From positions 1 to 64,000 of the forward strand of contig CADCDO010000010.1 of assembly GCA_902800345.1 (NCBI GenBank): a DNA stretch of 64,000 nt, given 5' to 3'. Below, piece after piece: positions 10,201 to 20,200 of the stretch. The DNA is from Fibrobacter succinogenes. GTDB lineage: Bacteria; Fibrobacterota; Fibrobacteria; Fibrobacterales; Fibrobacteraceae. A program made the translations under genes and the position numbers. The notes below the pieces were generated by a model. It saw only the letters and a program-made list of their open reading frames with translations. It had not been told where the DNA came from and ran no database searches. Within the stretch, counting starts at the first letter, position 1. Each line of letters begins with the position of its first letter.

Positions 10201-13200
10201 TCCGTTTAAGTAGGCGAGCTGAACACCTGTCATCGGAAATTCCGCACCCTTGCCGGAAACTCCAGTGTCTGCATTTTCCGTGGGTGCGGTTTCGTTCTTG
10301 GAGACAATTTTATCTTCGACGGTTTCAGCGAATTCCTTTGCGTTTGGAGTATTCAAAACAGAAACGAATGGAACACGGATTCCAAATTTTTGGTCAATGC
10401 GCTGAGCGATGCGTTGCGCCTTGATGGAATCACCGCCGAGTTCAAAGAAGTCCAGGCTGCAATCGATTTCTTTCAGATCGAGAACGGATTTCCAAATGTC
10501 GATAATGGCCGATTGCGTCTCGGTGAGAACGATGGGGGATTTTGTTTCGACGCTTTCGTTCGTGTTTGCTATAAGCGTTTGCAAAAGCGATTTACGGTCG
10601 AGTTTTCCGTTCGCAGAAAGTGGCATTTCGTCCAAGTGTACAAATCGGTGTGGCACCATGTAAGCAGGCAAAAATTGAGACAACTCTTTCTTGAAAACAT
10701 CCTTGTCCGTTTGCTTGCCAGTGTAAAATGCGACGATATGCTTGCTCGGGTCCAAAAGAACGATGGACGCGTCGACTTGATTCAACGAATTCATACGTTG
10801 TTCGATTTCGCCGAGTTCAATGCGGTAGCCGCCAACTTTGACCTGGTTGTCCTTGCGGCCAAGGAAGACGACGTAGCCATTTGCGGAGAAACGCCCAAAG
10901 TCGCCCGTCTTGTAAATGCGACCGAATTTGGGATGGTCGATGAATGCGGCCTTTGTCTTTTCTTCACTGTTAGCGTAGCCTTGAGCAACACCGACACCAC
11001 CGATATAGATTTCACCTTGGATTTCGGGTGGGCAAATTTCAAGAGATTCATTCAGAACGTAGATCGTCTGGTTTGCAAGCGGGTATCCGTAAGGGATGCT
11101 TTGCCAACTAGGATCTACGTGTACAATCGGGAAATAAATGGACCAAATGGAAGCTTCGGTTGCGCCGCCCAAACTGTAGATTTGGGCTTCAGGGAAATGT
11201 TTGTGAATCCGTGCGGGGAGCGAAACGGGAATCCAGTCGCCGCTCATGAGGACGTTTTTCAATTCACGATTGACGTAGAATTCATCGAGGCTATCGATGA
11301 AAAGCTCCATGCCAGCCGGCACTGAATTCCACAGGATATTCTTGGACGAATCTACGAAACGCTTGATTTCGTCTGTCTCGCGGATGTCCTTCGCTATGTC
11401 GAGTTCTGCGCCTGCAATCAAGGAACCGAAAAGATCGTAAACGGAGAGGTCAAAGCAGTATGAAGAAAGCCCAAGAATCGAAGCGCTTTCGTTAATACCC
11501 ATGCGTTCGTTGATGTCGAGAATCGTATTCATCATGGCCGCATAAGAAATCGACACGCCTTTGGGAACGCCCGTGCTGCCGGAAGTATATATAACGTAAG
11601 CAGTCGCATCGAGATTCGGATTTGGAGCGAAGTCTGCACGTTCGCGAGTCGGGGCTTCTACGAGTTTTTGCGGATTGACAAGCAATTTACAATTGGAATT
11701 TTTGACAATATATTCCTTGCGATCTTCGGGCCACTTGTCATCAACGGGAATGTATGTGGCGCCCACGCCCATCACGGCAAGGATGGCGATGACTGTCGAA
11801 AAATTCTTCTGCGAAAGAATGGCGATGGAATCGTTGCAATTGACGCCCTGCATTTTAAGCATGTACATGGCTTTGCGCACAGAATCCTCAAGTTCGCCGT
11901 AAGTCATGGTTGTCATGACGCCATTCTTGAGTGCGATGCGGTCACGGCATTTTACGAAGGATTTTTGCAGGTATTCAATCGGGTGCTTGATGTCGAATTC
12001 TTTTTTAGTCGAGTTATATGCAATAACTCTTTCTTCGAATTGTGGCGCTTGAGCGGTACATTCACCTGTCTTTGAAAAAGCTTCGATGCTTTCGCTGTAG
12101 TAACGGAACATTTCAGCAATGGTATTCGGGGTGAATATCTTTTCGAGATAGTCCCAAGAAATCATGAGCCCGCCATCGTGAGTTTTGCATATCTGGTTGT
12201 CGATGCTGACCTGCGATGTCTGCGTTTGCACGTATGAAACCTGTAAACCCTTACCTTCAGGGAGCCTCCCGAAAAGCATACTCGTGAAAACTATCGGCAT
12301 CGGATTTTCGTTGTCGATTCGCTTTTGACGGATGAGGTCACGAATGACTTCGACGCCTTCGTAGGCGCTGTGGTCAATTCGTTCGTACATGCAGTCGCGA
12401 ATAGTTTGTAACGCTTCGCGGAGCGGTAATTGTGCAATTTGTGCGTTGTCGAAATCGAAAATGACGTTACTTGTGTAATCGCCGATGATGTGGTCCATGC
12501 CTTCAACGCCGTAAGGGCGGTTGAGCATCGTGATGTTGACGGAAAATTTTCTATTCTCACTAAATCTTGCGAGCGTTTTCAAATAAAGATAGAAGAGAAC
12601 AACGCTAGAAGTGACGCCGTTTTTGCGTGCGATAATTTCCATGTTGCGGAGAGTGTCCTTACTGAACACATTCTGCATGCGCTTGCAAATATTTGCTTCG
12701 TTATTGCGCGATGCTGTAACAGGGAGCTTTGGTGCGGCAGGAATACCGGCTTCAAGTTTGCGCCAAAATTCCGCATCGCTATCGTGCTTGGCGTTGTCCT
12801 TGCGCGACTTAATCCAATCAATGTATTGCGGATTATTCTCGAAGTCAAAAGTTGGCAAAACGCCTTCATGATAAAGCGATAGAAATTCCGAAGCTAACCC
12901 TTGTGCACTCAAGCCGTCAACGAACATGAGCTCTAAATCAACGGTTGCAATATTGCGTTTTTCAGTTGAAATATTTGTGATTTCGAAAAGCGGCCACTTG
13001 CCAAGATCGCGCATTTCCGTTTGCGCCTGCAAACGTTTCTGTTCAAGATGTTGCTGTATATCCGCTTCCGGAATGGTTTCGCGTGCAATCCTGAAGTTCT
13101 TGCTAACATCCTTTGCAAGAATACACTGGTCTTCATCTTCGACAAATGCTCGGAGAGCCTCGTGCTTTTCAATCAATTGACGGAAACATTCTTCGGCCTT

Positions 13201-13563
13201 GTCGATGTCCAAAGAATGTTCCACTTCAAAATAGATATGCGTGGAGTTTACAGACCCGTGAAAGTTTTGTTCTCTTCCGAGTCTGTAAGACTGCTGCATG
13301 GGCGTCAGGGGTATTTTTTTTTCGACATCGGCACCTTTGCCGAGCTTTTCTTGAATCTTGTCAACCAGGTCACCGATGGTTTCTGCTTTCACGAGGTCGA
13401 GCATTCCGAATTCTATGCTCAATTGCTTTTTGACTTCTCCCAGGAATCGGAACATCTGTATGGAATCTTCAAAAACTTCGTACAGCGATGTTTCCGTCTG
13501 AACGTTCTGTTTTAAAATTTGATTGACAATTTCGAGAATTTCTTTTTGCGAAAATTGCGACAT
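7219..13563 (-). CDS. NRPS: ACP-Cy-A(Cys)-PCP-Cy-A(Cys)-PCP
   Basis: A 2114-residue synthetase and the last gene of the operon (AAGGAG upstream of ATG). Domain order: a loading carrier with Ser34 in FEDSIQM; Cy1 starting PLTPMQQSY, with ELMFVDGLS near 215; A1 with YTSGSTGVPKG near 665; PCP1 LGGDSIKAQ near 1047; Cy2 with DLMVCDGDS near 1240; A2 with YTSGSTGKPKG near 1685; PCP2 IGGDSITLM near 2077. The specificity pockets read D-L-Y-N-L-S-L-I-W-K in both A domains (FDLSVYD, WNSVP, L.SGD, SLGGATEASIW/AAIW), the code known for cysteine in yersiniabactin and pyochelin synthetases. Cy1 has Glu where the DxxxxDxxS motif has its first Asp. No TE is present. I infer that it loads the acyl starter and forms the first two thiazolines, like HMWP2 with an acyl rather than salicyl start. 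Confidence 0.93.
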   Translation of the reverse strand: MSQFSQKEILEIVNQILKQNVQTETSLYEVFEDSIQMFRFLGEVKKQLSIEFGMLDLVKAETIGDLVDKIQEKLGKGADVEKKIPLTPMQQSYRLGREQNFHGSVNSTHIYFEVEHSLDIDKAEECFRQLIEKHEALRAFVEDEDQCILAKDVSKNFRIARETIPEADIQQHLEQKRLQAQTEMRDLGKWPLFEITNISTEKRNIATVDLELMFVDGLSAQGLASEFLSLYHEGVLPTFDFENNPQYIDWIKSRKDNAKHDSDAEFWRKLEAGIPAAPKLPVTASRNNEANICKRMQNVFSKDTLRNMEIIARKNGVTSSVVLFYLYLKTLARFSENRKFSVNITMLNRPYGVEGMDHIIGDYTSNVIFDFDNAQIAQLPLREALQTIRDCMYERIDHSAYEGVEVIRDLIRQKRIDNENPMPIVFTSMLFGRLPEGKGLQVSYVQTQTSQVSIDNQICKTHDGGLMISWDYLEKIFTPNTIAEMFRYYSESIEAFSKTGECTAQAPQFEERVIAYNSTKKEFDIKHPIEYLQKSFVKCRDRIALKNGVMTTMTYGELEDSVRKAMYMLKMQGVNCNDSIAILSQKNFSTVIAILAVMGVGATYIPVDDKWPEDRKEYIVKNSNCKLLVNPQKLVEAPTRERADFAPNPNLDATAYVIYTSGSTGVPKGVSISYAAMMNTILDINERMGINESASILGLSSYCFDLSVYDLFGSLIAGAELDIAKDIRETDEIKRFVDSSKNILWNSVPAGMELFIDSLDEFYVNRELKNVLMSGDWIPVSLPARIHKHFPEAQIYSLGGATEASIWSIYFPIVHVDPSWQSIPYGYPLANQTIYVLNESLEICPPEIQGEIYIGGVGVAQGYANSEEKTKAAFIDHPKFGRIYKTGDFGRFSANGYVVFLGRKDNQVKVGGYRIELGEIEQRMNSLNQVDASIVLLDPSKHIVAFYTGKQTDKDVFKKELSQFLPAYMVPHRFVHLDEMPLSANGKLDRKSLLQTLIANTNESVETKSPIVLTETQSAIIDIWKSVLDLKEIDCSLDFFELGGDSIKAQRIAQRIDQKFGIRVPFVSVLNTPNAKEFAETVEDKIVSKNETAPTENADTGVSGKGAEFPMTGVQLAYLNGRNDHFELGKYNAHYYFEIDSQYSVAEIENAIRKVVKKHDAFRAIFLPNGTQKVLTEVPDYKVEVIHCSAAERESESLKIRNELSHHIYKHDQWPLFTFKAIDCGDTNRIIFVSFDLMVCDGDSMQIFFSDLGRILRKQPFEERIGYSYERYVRDLSHSRDEKRYEEDKAYWLERLRNFPEYPHVPLAQKISDCTDYTITRKQDVICKKTWSKFKEVAKAHRVSPSALLCTIYAKVLERWSNQRDMVLNLTAFERKPFHKDVEKIIGDFTKLLPLALSMNEKDLWKQAADVQNRIVDGLDHLSYDGTEIMRELAKSKNQFGKAILPVVFTCVLFDAPENYYEVLGKLRYSISQTPQIFIDNQIAEMGKKLYVTWDVVKEIFDPTIMDQMFHDFVENIRYIANGESETCFPEINLVWERYNPEVKPAPKKTLHGLVNSAMPLFKNRTAVVGKDSSLTYVELDSLSNRIANFLQEKGVVRRDRVAVLGERIPEIIASILGILKAGGVYVPIDVSYPKERIDFIMQDGNCKCLLKKSYLEAKGIQNYSDKPLPMINTPEDEAYIIYTSGSTGKPKGVIMQHGATANTIIDVNERLSLKENDALIGISSICFDLSVYDIFGALSCGAKLALVSDARDMSEVCQILTTQNVTIWNSVPVLFDMAMKHRISANDSGNLSLRKVLLSGDRIPLDICTTAKNAGCSADLVSLGGATEAAIWSIIYPFNKVRPEWDCIPYGYPMKNQTFYVLDEELKLCPPEVQGDLYIGGVGLAKGYNNDPEKTSKAFIKHPQLGRIYRTGDLGKLKTEGFIEFLGRSDTQIKLNGFRIELGEIEAAIMHTGLVSRAVAALKDVPGSGKQIIAYVLGASVENAESSIKAEISKTLTGYMIPSRIVTMDSFPLSANGKVDKKQLPIPEISIATVMPASATNENISVEEKAMLEIWQSVFENPSITLDDDFYSIGGDSITLMKLVDKIALDLKKTVNIDQILQAKNIREFAFLI

Positions 13564-13572
13564 GGAATCTCC

Positions 13573-15189
13573 TTAGATTTTACCTTCTTTGTAGGCGGCG
13601 TACAGTTTTTCTTTGGCGATTTTTCCAGTGCCCGTGAGAACCAAGGATTTTAGCGGGATAACCTCTTTTAACCCAAAACCCATTTCCGAAAAAATGAATT
13701 CCTTGAGCGAACTGACATTCACTTTTTCGGGCTCACCATATTCAACAAAGAGATAAATGTAATTGGTGGAGGCTGCGGAATCGTTTACGCCGCAGGCAGC
13801 GCAGCGGTAGCCAAATTTTGATGTGACAACTTGTTCGATATCGCGCAAGTAAATATTTTTGCCGTGGATAAAGAACATGTCTTTTTTACGGCCCACAACG
13901 TACAAAAGTCCATTGCTCAAAAAGCCGAGATCGCCTGTATCGAGCCATCCGTCAACAAACATGTCCGAAGAATCTTTGTTCAAATAGCCTGTGCAGATGT
14001 AATCGCTGAACACCTGGATGCTTCCCACGGTGTTGTCGGGAAGAACTTGGTTTTCCTCATCGCAGATACGAATTTGCATTCCGGGAATGGCACGACCTTG
14101 GCATACGATATCCTTTGCGTTTTCACGAAGGCCTTTCATATCAAAATCAATACCGGATGTTACCTTATTGATGTCTAGTTCAGGATATTTGTGATCCATG
14201 TTGAATGTGACAGCGCCCAAAGCCTCTGTCAGTCCGTAAAGAGGAACGATGGCGTGTTCGTGCATTCCGAATTTGACCATATTCTGGGTGAATTCGGCAA
14301 GAACTTTTTTTGAAAGAGGTTCGCCGCCATTCAGGATAAAGTCAACGCAGGACAAGTCCCAATTTTCGCTGCCATCCATAGCCTTTAAAAGGAGCGGGTA
14401 AGCAAAATTCGGGGCGGAAGTCTTTGTGGCGCGAGTCTTGCTGACCGCATCAAACCAAGATTTGGGATTCTGGATAAATTCGGCAGCATCCATATGGACA
14501 GCACCAGTCTTATAGTACATCGGGATTGTAATCAGCGTGACAATACCAAAAGCATGTTCTAGCGGGAGCCATTGCAACCAAGTATCCTTTGAACTAGTCT
14601 TTAATGCAATATTCAAATTCTTGAGCATCAATAGGAATCTTTCGTTTGACATCATGACGCCTTTCGGATCAGATGTACTTCCTGATGAATACAGCACAAG
14701 AGCAAGTGCTTTCGGGTCGACTTCAACGTAATCGATTTCTGCTGGCAAGTCTTGTGGGTATTCCGTAATTTCTTCGGGAACGACAATCAAACGTTTTGCA
14801 TCGCATTCCTTCCAGAAAAATTTGATGAATTCAGCCGTTTCGGTATCCGCAATAATGGCGGCCTTGGGATTGTCGCTTGCGACGCGGATTAGACGCGTTA
14901 CATGGTCCTTGCTGCGTGCCGCTGTCAAAAATACAGGCGCAATCCCCATGCTCAAAAGTGCAAAGAAATTTCCCATGAAGGCTTTTTTTGAAGCTCCGTT
15001 AATCTGGAAAATGACCATGTCGCCTTGCTTTAGCCCTGCGTTTTCAAAGGTACGCCTTGCGCAGAGAATTCGCATCTTGAGTTCGGCTTTTGAAACATTT
15101 GTGGCAATTCCGTTTTTCATCAAAATGATTCGTGAATCGCATTCAAGGTATTCCTTCAATTTTTGGTTAAGCGAGGGCAAGTTTTCCAA
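13573..15189 (-). CDS. Acyl-AMP ligase, FAAL-like, predicted starter-unit activating enzyme
   Basis: A 538-residue adenylate-forming enzyme. Motifs are VLYSSGSTSDPKG (ATP loop), WLPLEHAFGIVT, APNFAYPLLLK, LYGLTEA, DTGDLGFL, GRKKDMFFIHGKNIYLRDIE and a C-terminal GTGKIAKEK with the likely catalytic Lys. WLPL..., APNFAY and KNIYLRDIE are typical of fatty-acyl-AMP ligases rather than of salicyl/DHB-AMP ligases (YbtE, PchD, EntE). I infer that it adenylates a fatty or other carboxylic acid and loads it onto Ser34 of the NRPS encoded immediately downstream (10 bp away). The start is TTG at 15189, supported by AGGAG nine bases upstream; the reading overlaps the end of the PPTase gene by 23 bp. The substrate cannot be predicted from sequence. 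Confidence 0.8.
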   Translation of the reverse strand: MENLPSLNQKLKEYLECDSRIILMKNGIATNVSKAELKMRILCARRTFENAGLKQGDMVIFQINGASKKAFMGNFFALLSMGIAPVFLTAARSKDHVTRLIRVASDNPKAAIIADTETAEFIKFFWKECDAKRLIVVPEEITEYPQDLPAEIDYVEVDPKALALVLYSSGSTSDPKGVMMSNERFLLMLKNLNIALKTSSKDTWLQWLPLEHAFGIVTLITIPMYYKTGAVHMDAAEFIQNPKSWFDAVSKTRATKTSAPNFAYPLLLKAMDGSENWDLSCVDFILNGGEPLSKKVLAEFTQNMVKFGMHEHAIVPLYGLTEALGAVTFNMDHKYPELDINKVTSGIDFDMKGLRENAKDIVCQGRAIPGMQIRICDEENQVLPDNTVGSIQVFSDYICTGYLNKDSSDMFVDGWLDTGDLGFLSNGLLYVVGRKKDMFFIHGKNIYLRDIEQVVTSKFGYRCAACGVNDSAASTNYIYLFVEYGEPEKVNVSSLKEFIFSEMGFGLKEVIPLKSLVLTGTGKIAKEKLYAAYKEGKI

Positions 15190-15844
15190 GGTGTTTTTCT
15201 CCTATTAAAAAATCAAACAGATCTATCTTGGTTAAGGTTTTGACGGGTAAAAGTTCGGCGCAATAAGCGGTGATGACTGATTTTTCGTTATTGATAACTT
15301 GCATCTTGGCAAGTCTATAGTCAAATACATTTTCGTCAAACAATGAAAAGTTTAGACAAGCGATACTGCTGTCAATTCCAGTGCCAATATATTTTAGATA
15401 ACTTTCTTTTAACGCCCAAAAACGTGCAAATGCACGGGCTTGATCGTCTGAAGACCTTATGATTTCACGCTCAGACGGGTGCATTGCACTTTTGATACAA
15501 TCTAAATTACGCAAGTCAACGTCGGCAATGTCAACGCCAATAGGAGTATTGGCAAGTCCACAGACAACTCCGGATGCGGAGTGGGATAGGCTAAATTGGA
15601 GTTCTGGCATTCCTTTGATAAATGGCTTTCCGTAAGGGCCGAAATCAAATTCAATTTTTTCGTCTAAGCCTTTTTCTTCAATCAATGCGTATCGCAAAAG
15701 AATGTATGCAAGTGCAGAAAGTTTGCGGTCCTTAAAATAGCGGTATCGGTCAACGCGTTTCGCACGCTGTTCGCTCAGTAATGGCCATAGCCCAGCCAAA
15801 TCAAGTTCTGAAACGGATTCTATTTCTGTAAAAATGTATAGCAT
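15167..15844 (-). CDS. 4'-phosphopantetheinyl transferase, Sfp type
   Basis: A 225-residue enzyme that converts the carrier domains of the assembly line to their holo forms using CoA. The family motifs are visible: FGPYGKPFI, LQFSLSHS, GVDIADVD (magnesium-binding acids, about residues 117-124) and FWALKESYLKYIGTG (about residues 170-184). Its ATG follows directly on the stop of the Cy-domain gene (TAA then ATG), and its end overlaps the AMP-ligase start, so translation is coupled. Presence in the operon makes the cluster self-sufficient for carrier activation. Confidence 0.93.
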   Translation of the reverse strand: MLYIFTEIESVSELDLAGLWPLLSEQRAKRVDRYRYFKDRKLSALAYILLRYALIEEKGLDEKIEFDFGPYGKPFIKGMPELQFSLSHSASGVVCGLANTPIGVDIADVDLRNLDCIKSAMHPSEREIIRSSDDQARAFARFWALKESYLKYIGTGIDSSIACLNFSLFDENVFDYRLAKMQVINNEKSVITAYCAELLPVKTLTKIDLFDFLIGEKHLGKLALA

Positions 15845-17299
15845 TTACAAAACCTCTTCCCATTTTTCAGTGAACAACCGCTTAAGTAAATTCAAGTTGG
15901 TAGCAAACATTTGTTTTAATGTCTCAAAAGCAAATGCGGGTTCTGCGTAATCCCAGTTGACCGAAAGTTTTCCGTCAAAGTTGGTGACTTGGTAATCCAA
16001 CACGACTTGCGGAGTCTTGCTTAGAGCATAAATTTGGTGCAAACCGTTGGGCACATCGCTGTTGGACTTTTGTCCGTTTTCAAGGACACAAGTGATGACA
16101 ATGGGCATCTGTGCACGCATAGGCGAAAGACCTTCCTTGAATTTGAGAATCTTTGTACCATCGTATGTATGGAAGCGTACAAGTTGCCACAAGTCCTTTT
16201 GTACGCTTTGTACGCACTCTAGAAAATTCTTGCATTTTTTTGAAAGCGTGATGAATGCGATGTTGGTAAAATCGCCCACGACCGAATTGATATCTTTATG
16301 AAGCGGGAGCCTATTGAAAATGGTAGAATTAATAGTTAGCGAATCATTTTTACTAAAACCGAGTAACGACTTGAGATAAGCGGTGCTGATGACTGCGGCT
16401 GGTGTTGTGCGATATTCGCGGCATCTCTGCTGCAATAATGTGAATTCGTCTATCGATAATTCTCCAGAAATTCTTGCAAATCGATGATTGTGAATTTCAG
16501 AAAGCGGCTTTGCATACGGCAAGTCCGGCTCGCAAACGAGCTCGTTTACTTTCGATTTCCAGAAAGTTTCTGCTTGCGAGTAATCCTGTTGCTTTTCGAA
16601 TGTAATTAGATCATTGCAGTAGTCCTTGAAACCGTAATCAATCCATTGCACAGTTTCACTGCGATAAAGTTTGAACATCTGCGAAAGCGCGATTTTAGCA
16701 CTCCAGGCGTCCATAATCATGCAGTCGAAATCGAAATGCAAAATATCCCTTGTGTTAGGAACTCGTGAAACACGCATCGTAAAGAACGGCCACTGATTTA
16801 ACGGATAAATGTGGTGGCTCCATTCCTTGCGCTTTTCAAGTCTTTGCTCGGACGATTCCAATTCCACGACTTCAATGGAATACGTCGGGACTGTTTCAAG
16901 AACGCGCTGTGTCCCATTTGCAGAAATTACAAGACGGAGAGCGTCATCGTGAGTGACGACATCGTTCCAAGCATTTTCTAAGCGTGCGACGTCGATTTTT
17001 TCGTCGATTTCCAGCTCCATGTAATAATGGGTATTGATGCCACCTAAATCGTAAACTGTGTCGCGACCGACAAGGTATGATTTTTGAATGGGCGAGAGCG
17101 GAAATGCGTTTGACTCTTCTTCCGCTCGCTTTTCGAGATGCGCAATGATTCCGGCCTTGTTAGCCTTTAAACATTCCTTGTCTTCGGCACTGAGCGCTCC
17201 GTTTGCGGCACGGAACTTGAGCTTGCCTTCGTCTAGCCAAAGCGTTACGCCTCGGTTTGCGAAACTGTCAATAAGTTCTGCTACATTCTGAAAACTCAT
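15845..17299 (-). CDS. Stand-alone NRPS cyclisation (Cy) domain with TubC-like docking domain
   Basis: A 484-residue protein with an N-terminal docking module of the TubC_N type (RGVTLWLDEGKLKFRA, ALSAEDKECLKANKAGIIAHL, about residues 15-57). One heterocyclisation domain follows, from about residue 65 (FPLSPIQKSYLVGRD). The catalytic motif DCMIMDAWS (about 191-199) matches DxxxxDxxS exactly. There is no A, PCP or TE domain, so it must act in trans. The A-MT-PCP protein at 26345 lacks a Cy domain, and the two together would complete a fourth cysteine module. ATG overlaps the preceding stop (TAATG). Confidence 0.88.
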   Translation of the reverse strand: MSFQNVAELIDSFANRGVTLWLDEGKLKFRAANGALSAEDKECLKANKAGIIAHLEKRAEEESNAFPLSPIQKSYLVGRDTVYDLGGINTHYYMELEIDEKIDVARLENAWNDVVTHDDALRLVISANGTQRVLETVPTYSIEVVELESSEQRLEKRKEWSHHIYPLNQWPFFTMRVSRVPNTRDILHFDFDCMIMDAWSAKIALSQMFKLYRSETVQWIDYGFKDYCNDLITFEKQQDYSQAETFWKSKVNELVCEPDLPYAKPLSEIHNHRFARISGELSIDEFTLLQQRCREYRTTPAAVISTAYLKSLLGFSKNDSLTINSTIFNRLPLHKDINSVVGDFTNIAFITLSKKCKNFLECVQSVQKDLWQLVRFHTYDGTKILKFKEGLSPMRAQMPIVITCVLENGQKSNSDVPNGLHQIYALSKTPQVVLDYQVTNFDGKLSVNWDYAEPAFAFETLKQMFATNLNLLKRLFTEKWEEVL

Positions 17300-20200
17300 T
17301 AGGCGTTCTCCTGAATGTTCCTGATAGACAATTTTTCGGCGAGATCTATGGCGTATTCTTTTGATGTGAATGCGGTGAAGTGGTTTCCCTTGAGCTGTTC
17401 GTACTTTATTTCACCAATGCAGAGGTCATCCCATTTTTGGAACAGGAATTTATCATCATTCTTGAAAATACTGTTGCTGTTGTCTGCCTTCAAATAACGC
17501 AAGTCGCCAAAATACGGAGTCGGGTTATAATTGACCATGACGTTGAAGTTTTGGTCAAATGTATTCTTGATTCTAGCGAAAGCTTCATCGGTCATGCTCT
17601 TGCCGAAATCGCCCGAATACTCCTTGATTTTCTGGAATCGTTCGCTTGCAGATAATGCGTTGAAGATCCGAATGGCGGCTGCATCGGGTGACTGGCTGAT
17701 GATTTTTTCGAAGTCGCTTTCGTCAATGATTTTTTTCTTTGTTTCTTCGATGTAGCGGTTCATCAAGAAAGTGATGTCTTCGAATTTGAAACCAACCTTC
17801 TGCGGATCAATGCCAATTAATGTGGCAAAGAAAAAGTCCTTCATGTTCTTTTGCTTGATTTCAAATGGCAAACGAGCGCCTTCGATGATGGCGAGGTCCG
17901 CTATTTCGATTTCAGCATTTTCGAGACGTTCCGCAAGTTCCAATGACAGTTTTCCATTGAAGCTATAACCGATAATCTGAACTTTCTTGACGCCTGTTTC
18001 TATAATCTTGTCTGCAAATTCCTTGGCCAAGACGCTTGCAACTTCAGCCTCGCCAATTTCAAAGAACTGTTGCGTATTCGAAAGCTTGAACGTGAAAATT
18101 TCGCCTTCGTCCTGCTTTTCCATGAGCGGAATGATCTCATGGTACATTTCGTTGTTCCAAAGAACTGTTGGGAGCAAAATTCTAGCGCAATTGTTTTTCG
18201 GCTTGCCAATGCGCTGGAGCTGAATGAGTTCTCCCGAGTCGCCTGATTCTTCGGTGACTTCGTTTTTCAGGAACTGGGCAACTTCCGTGATGGTCGGGAA
18301 ATCAAGCAGCTGCTTTAAAATGGCGTCAAACGTCTTGTCCGAAGCGAGTTCGTTACGGATAGTTGTTGCCATCTGAGCCATGAGCAATGAGTCTGCGCCA
18401 AAGTCGTAGAAGTTGTCGTCCAAGCCAATGGAATCGATGTTTAACGCCTTGACGGTGATTTCAATAAGTCGGCTTTCTATTGATTTTTCGTTGCTCTGCG
18501 AGCTTTCGAATGCGTCTGCATAGTGCTTGAGTGCTTGCTGGTCAACGCTCCCGTTTGCGGTCAAAGGCAACTTGTCAAGAATTTGAATGGACGTATTCTT
18601 TTCAGGGCAGATATCATTCAGAATCAACTTTACAGAAGATTCAGAAACTTCATCCTTGTCGTACTTGAATTGTTTGACGTAAAGGTATCCGCCCAGCATT
18701 TTTGCCTTTGCATCATCTTGCGGGAATGTCGTTGCGTTTACAAGACCATCTTTTTGACGCAACAATTCAATCCAATCTTCTTTAGGCAAGAACATGTGCT
18801 TTTCTCTAATCTTGTCTACGGGCTTATCCATCATCAACGCTTGCGATACGGATATCGATGCAGAATCGTCCCCCACTTCTTCGATAAAGAGATAGCCGCC
18901 TGGGACTAGAGTTTTCTTCATTTGTTCTAGCGTGTAGTCTAGATCTATGGAGTTGGCCATCGCACCGCCACATAGAATAATGTCGACACTGTTTTCGGGA
19001 ATCCCTTGACTTTCAAATTCTTCGTTAAAGTCCAATTGCGTAAAAACCATCGCTGGATCTTTATGCGTATATTCTCCAGCCATGGGGAAAAATTGTGTGA
19101 ACTTATCCGTGAAATTATATGTGAAGGCGAAACCTGATTCTTTAAGACCTGCGAACGCCTGTCTTGTGATTTGCCCTGTACCAGCGCCCAATTCGAGAAC
19201 TCTCCAAATTTTTTTGGAATCCGTTGCCATAACCTGCTTCAAGAATTCTACGAGATGCTCGTTGATAATCTTGTAGCTGTTTTGGGCCTGTACAATATCA
19301 GACCAATTTTGCAACGCATTATTTTCTTGATTGTCGCTGTAGTTCTTGTAGACAAAATCATTTGGATCGGCGTTGCCAGCTAAAACTTCGCCAAAGTGAA
19401 TTCCGTTTTCTTTGAGATAACGAACGTATGGTTTCGAAGCGATGTGGCTATCGGTATTTTGAATGACCTCATCCCATTTATTTTCGTTTTGTTCAAATGT
19501 GATTTCTTGTGAAATCTTGAATTTATTTCCGCAAGATGCGATGTTGCCATTTTCTAAAAGGACATTTATCCATTCTTGCGCATGGAAACGGAATTTTTCC
19601 GGTATGGCTTTTTCGAGTTCTTCCTTGGTAAAGTCCTTACCGTAAACGAGAATGTTGTTTTGCAAAAGTCCAAGGAGAATCGAGTCTGCGGCAGTCTTTT
19701 CAATGTTTCTGTAGCTATTGCGAATTTTTTCCCAATCGAAGTTTTCATGTGTCGCAGAAATTTTTTCATCCGTCTGGGTTACGTTTTTAGTGAAAACTTC
19801 TTCACATTCATCAATTCTATTTTTCTGCTTTTTGCGCGGTTCCACAGCAACGATAAAGTTGTCCTTGTTGCTGCCCAGGAATGCGGTCGCTTTTTCAATC
19901 GGCAAACTGCTGACAAGAACTTCTTCGATCTGCGTGAGGTTTAGCGCGCCCGTCTTAGCCTTAGATTCTTCGAAGAACTTGAGGATGTTCTTGCGGTCGA
20001 TTTTGCCATTTGCAGAAAGCGGCAATGCGTTGAATTCCTGGATGTAGCCCGGATGCATGTAATGCAACAAGTATTTGTCGAGGTGTTCCTTGAGCTTTTC
20101 GTTATCAATGATTTGTTTGTCGCTCTTGACTTGTTTGACAAAGAACAGCACATGCAAAAGATCGAGCGCACTGTCGCTTTCTGGGAACGAACTCAGGTTA

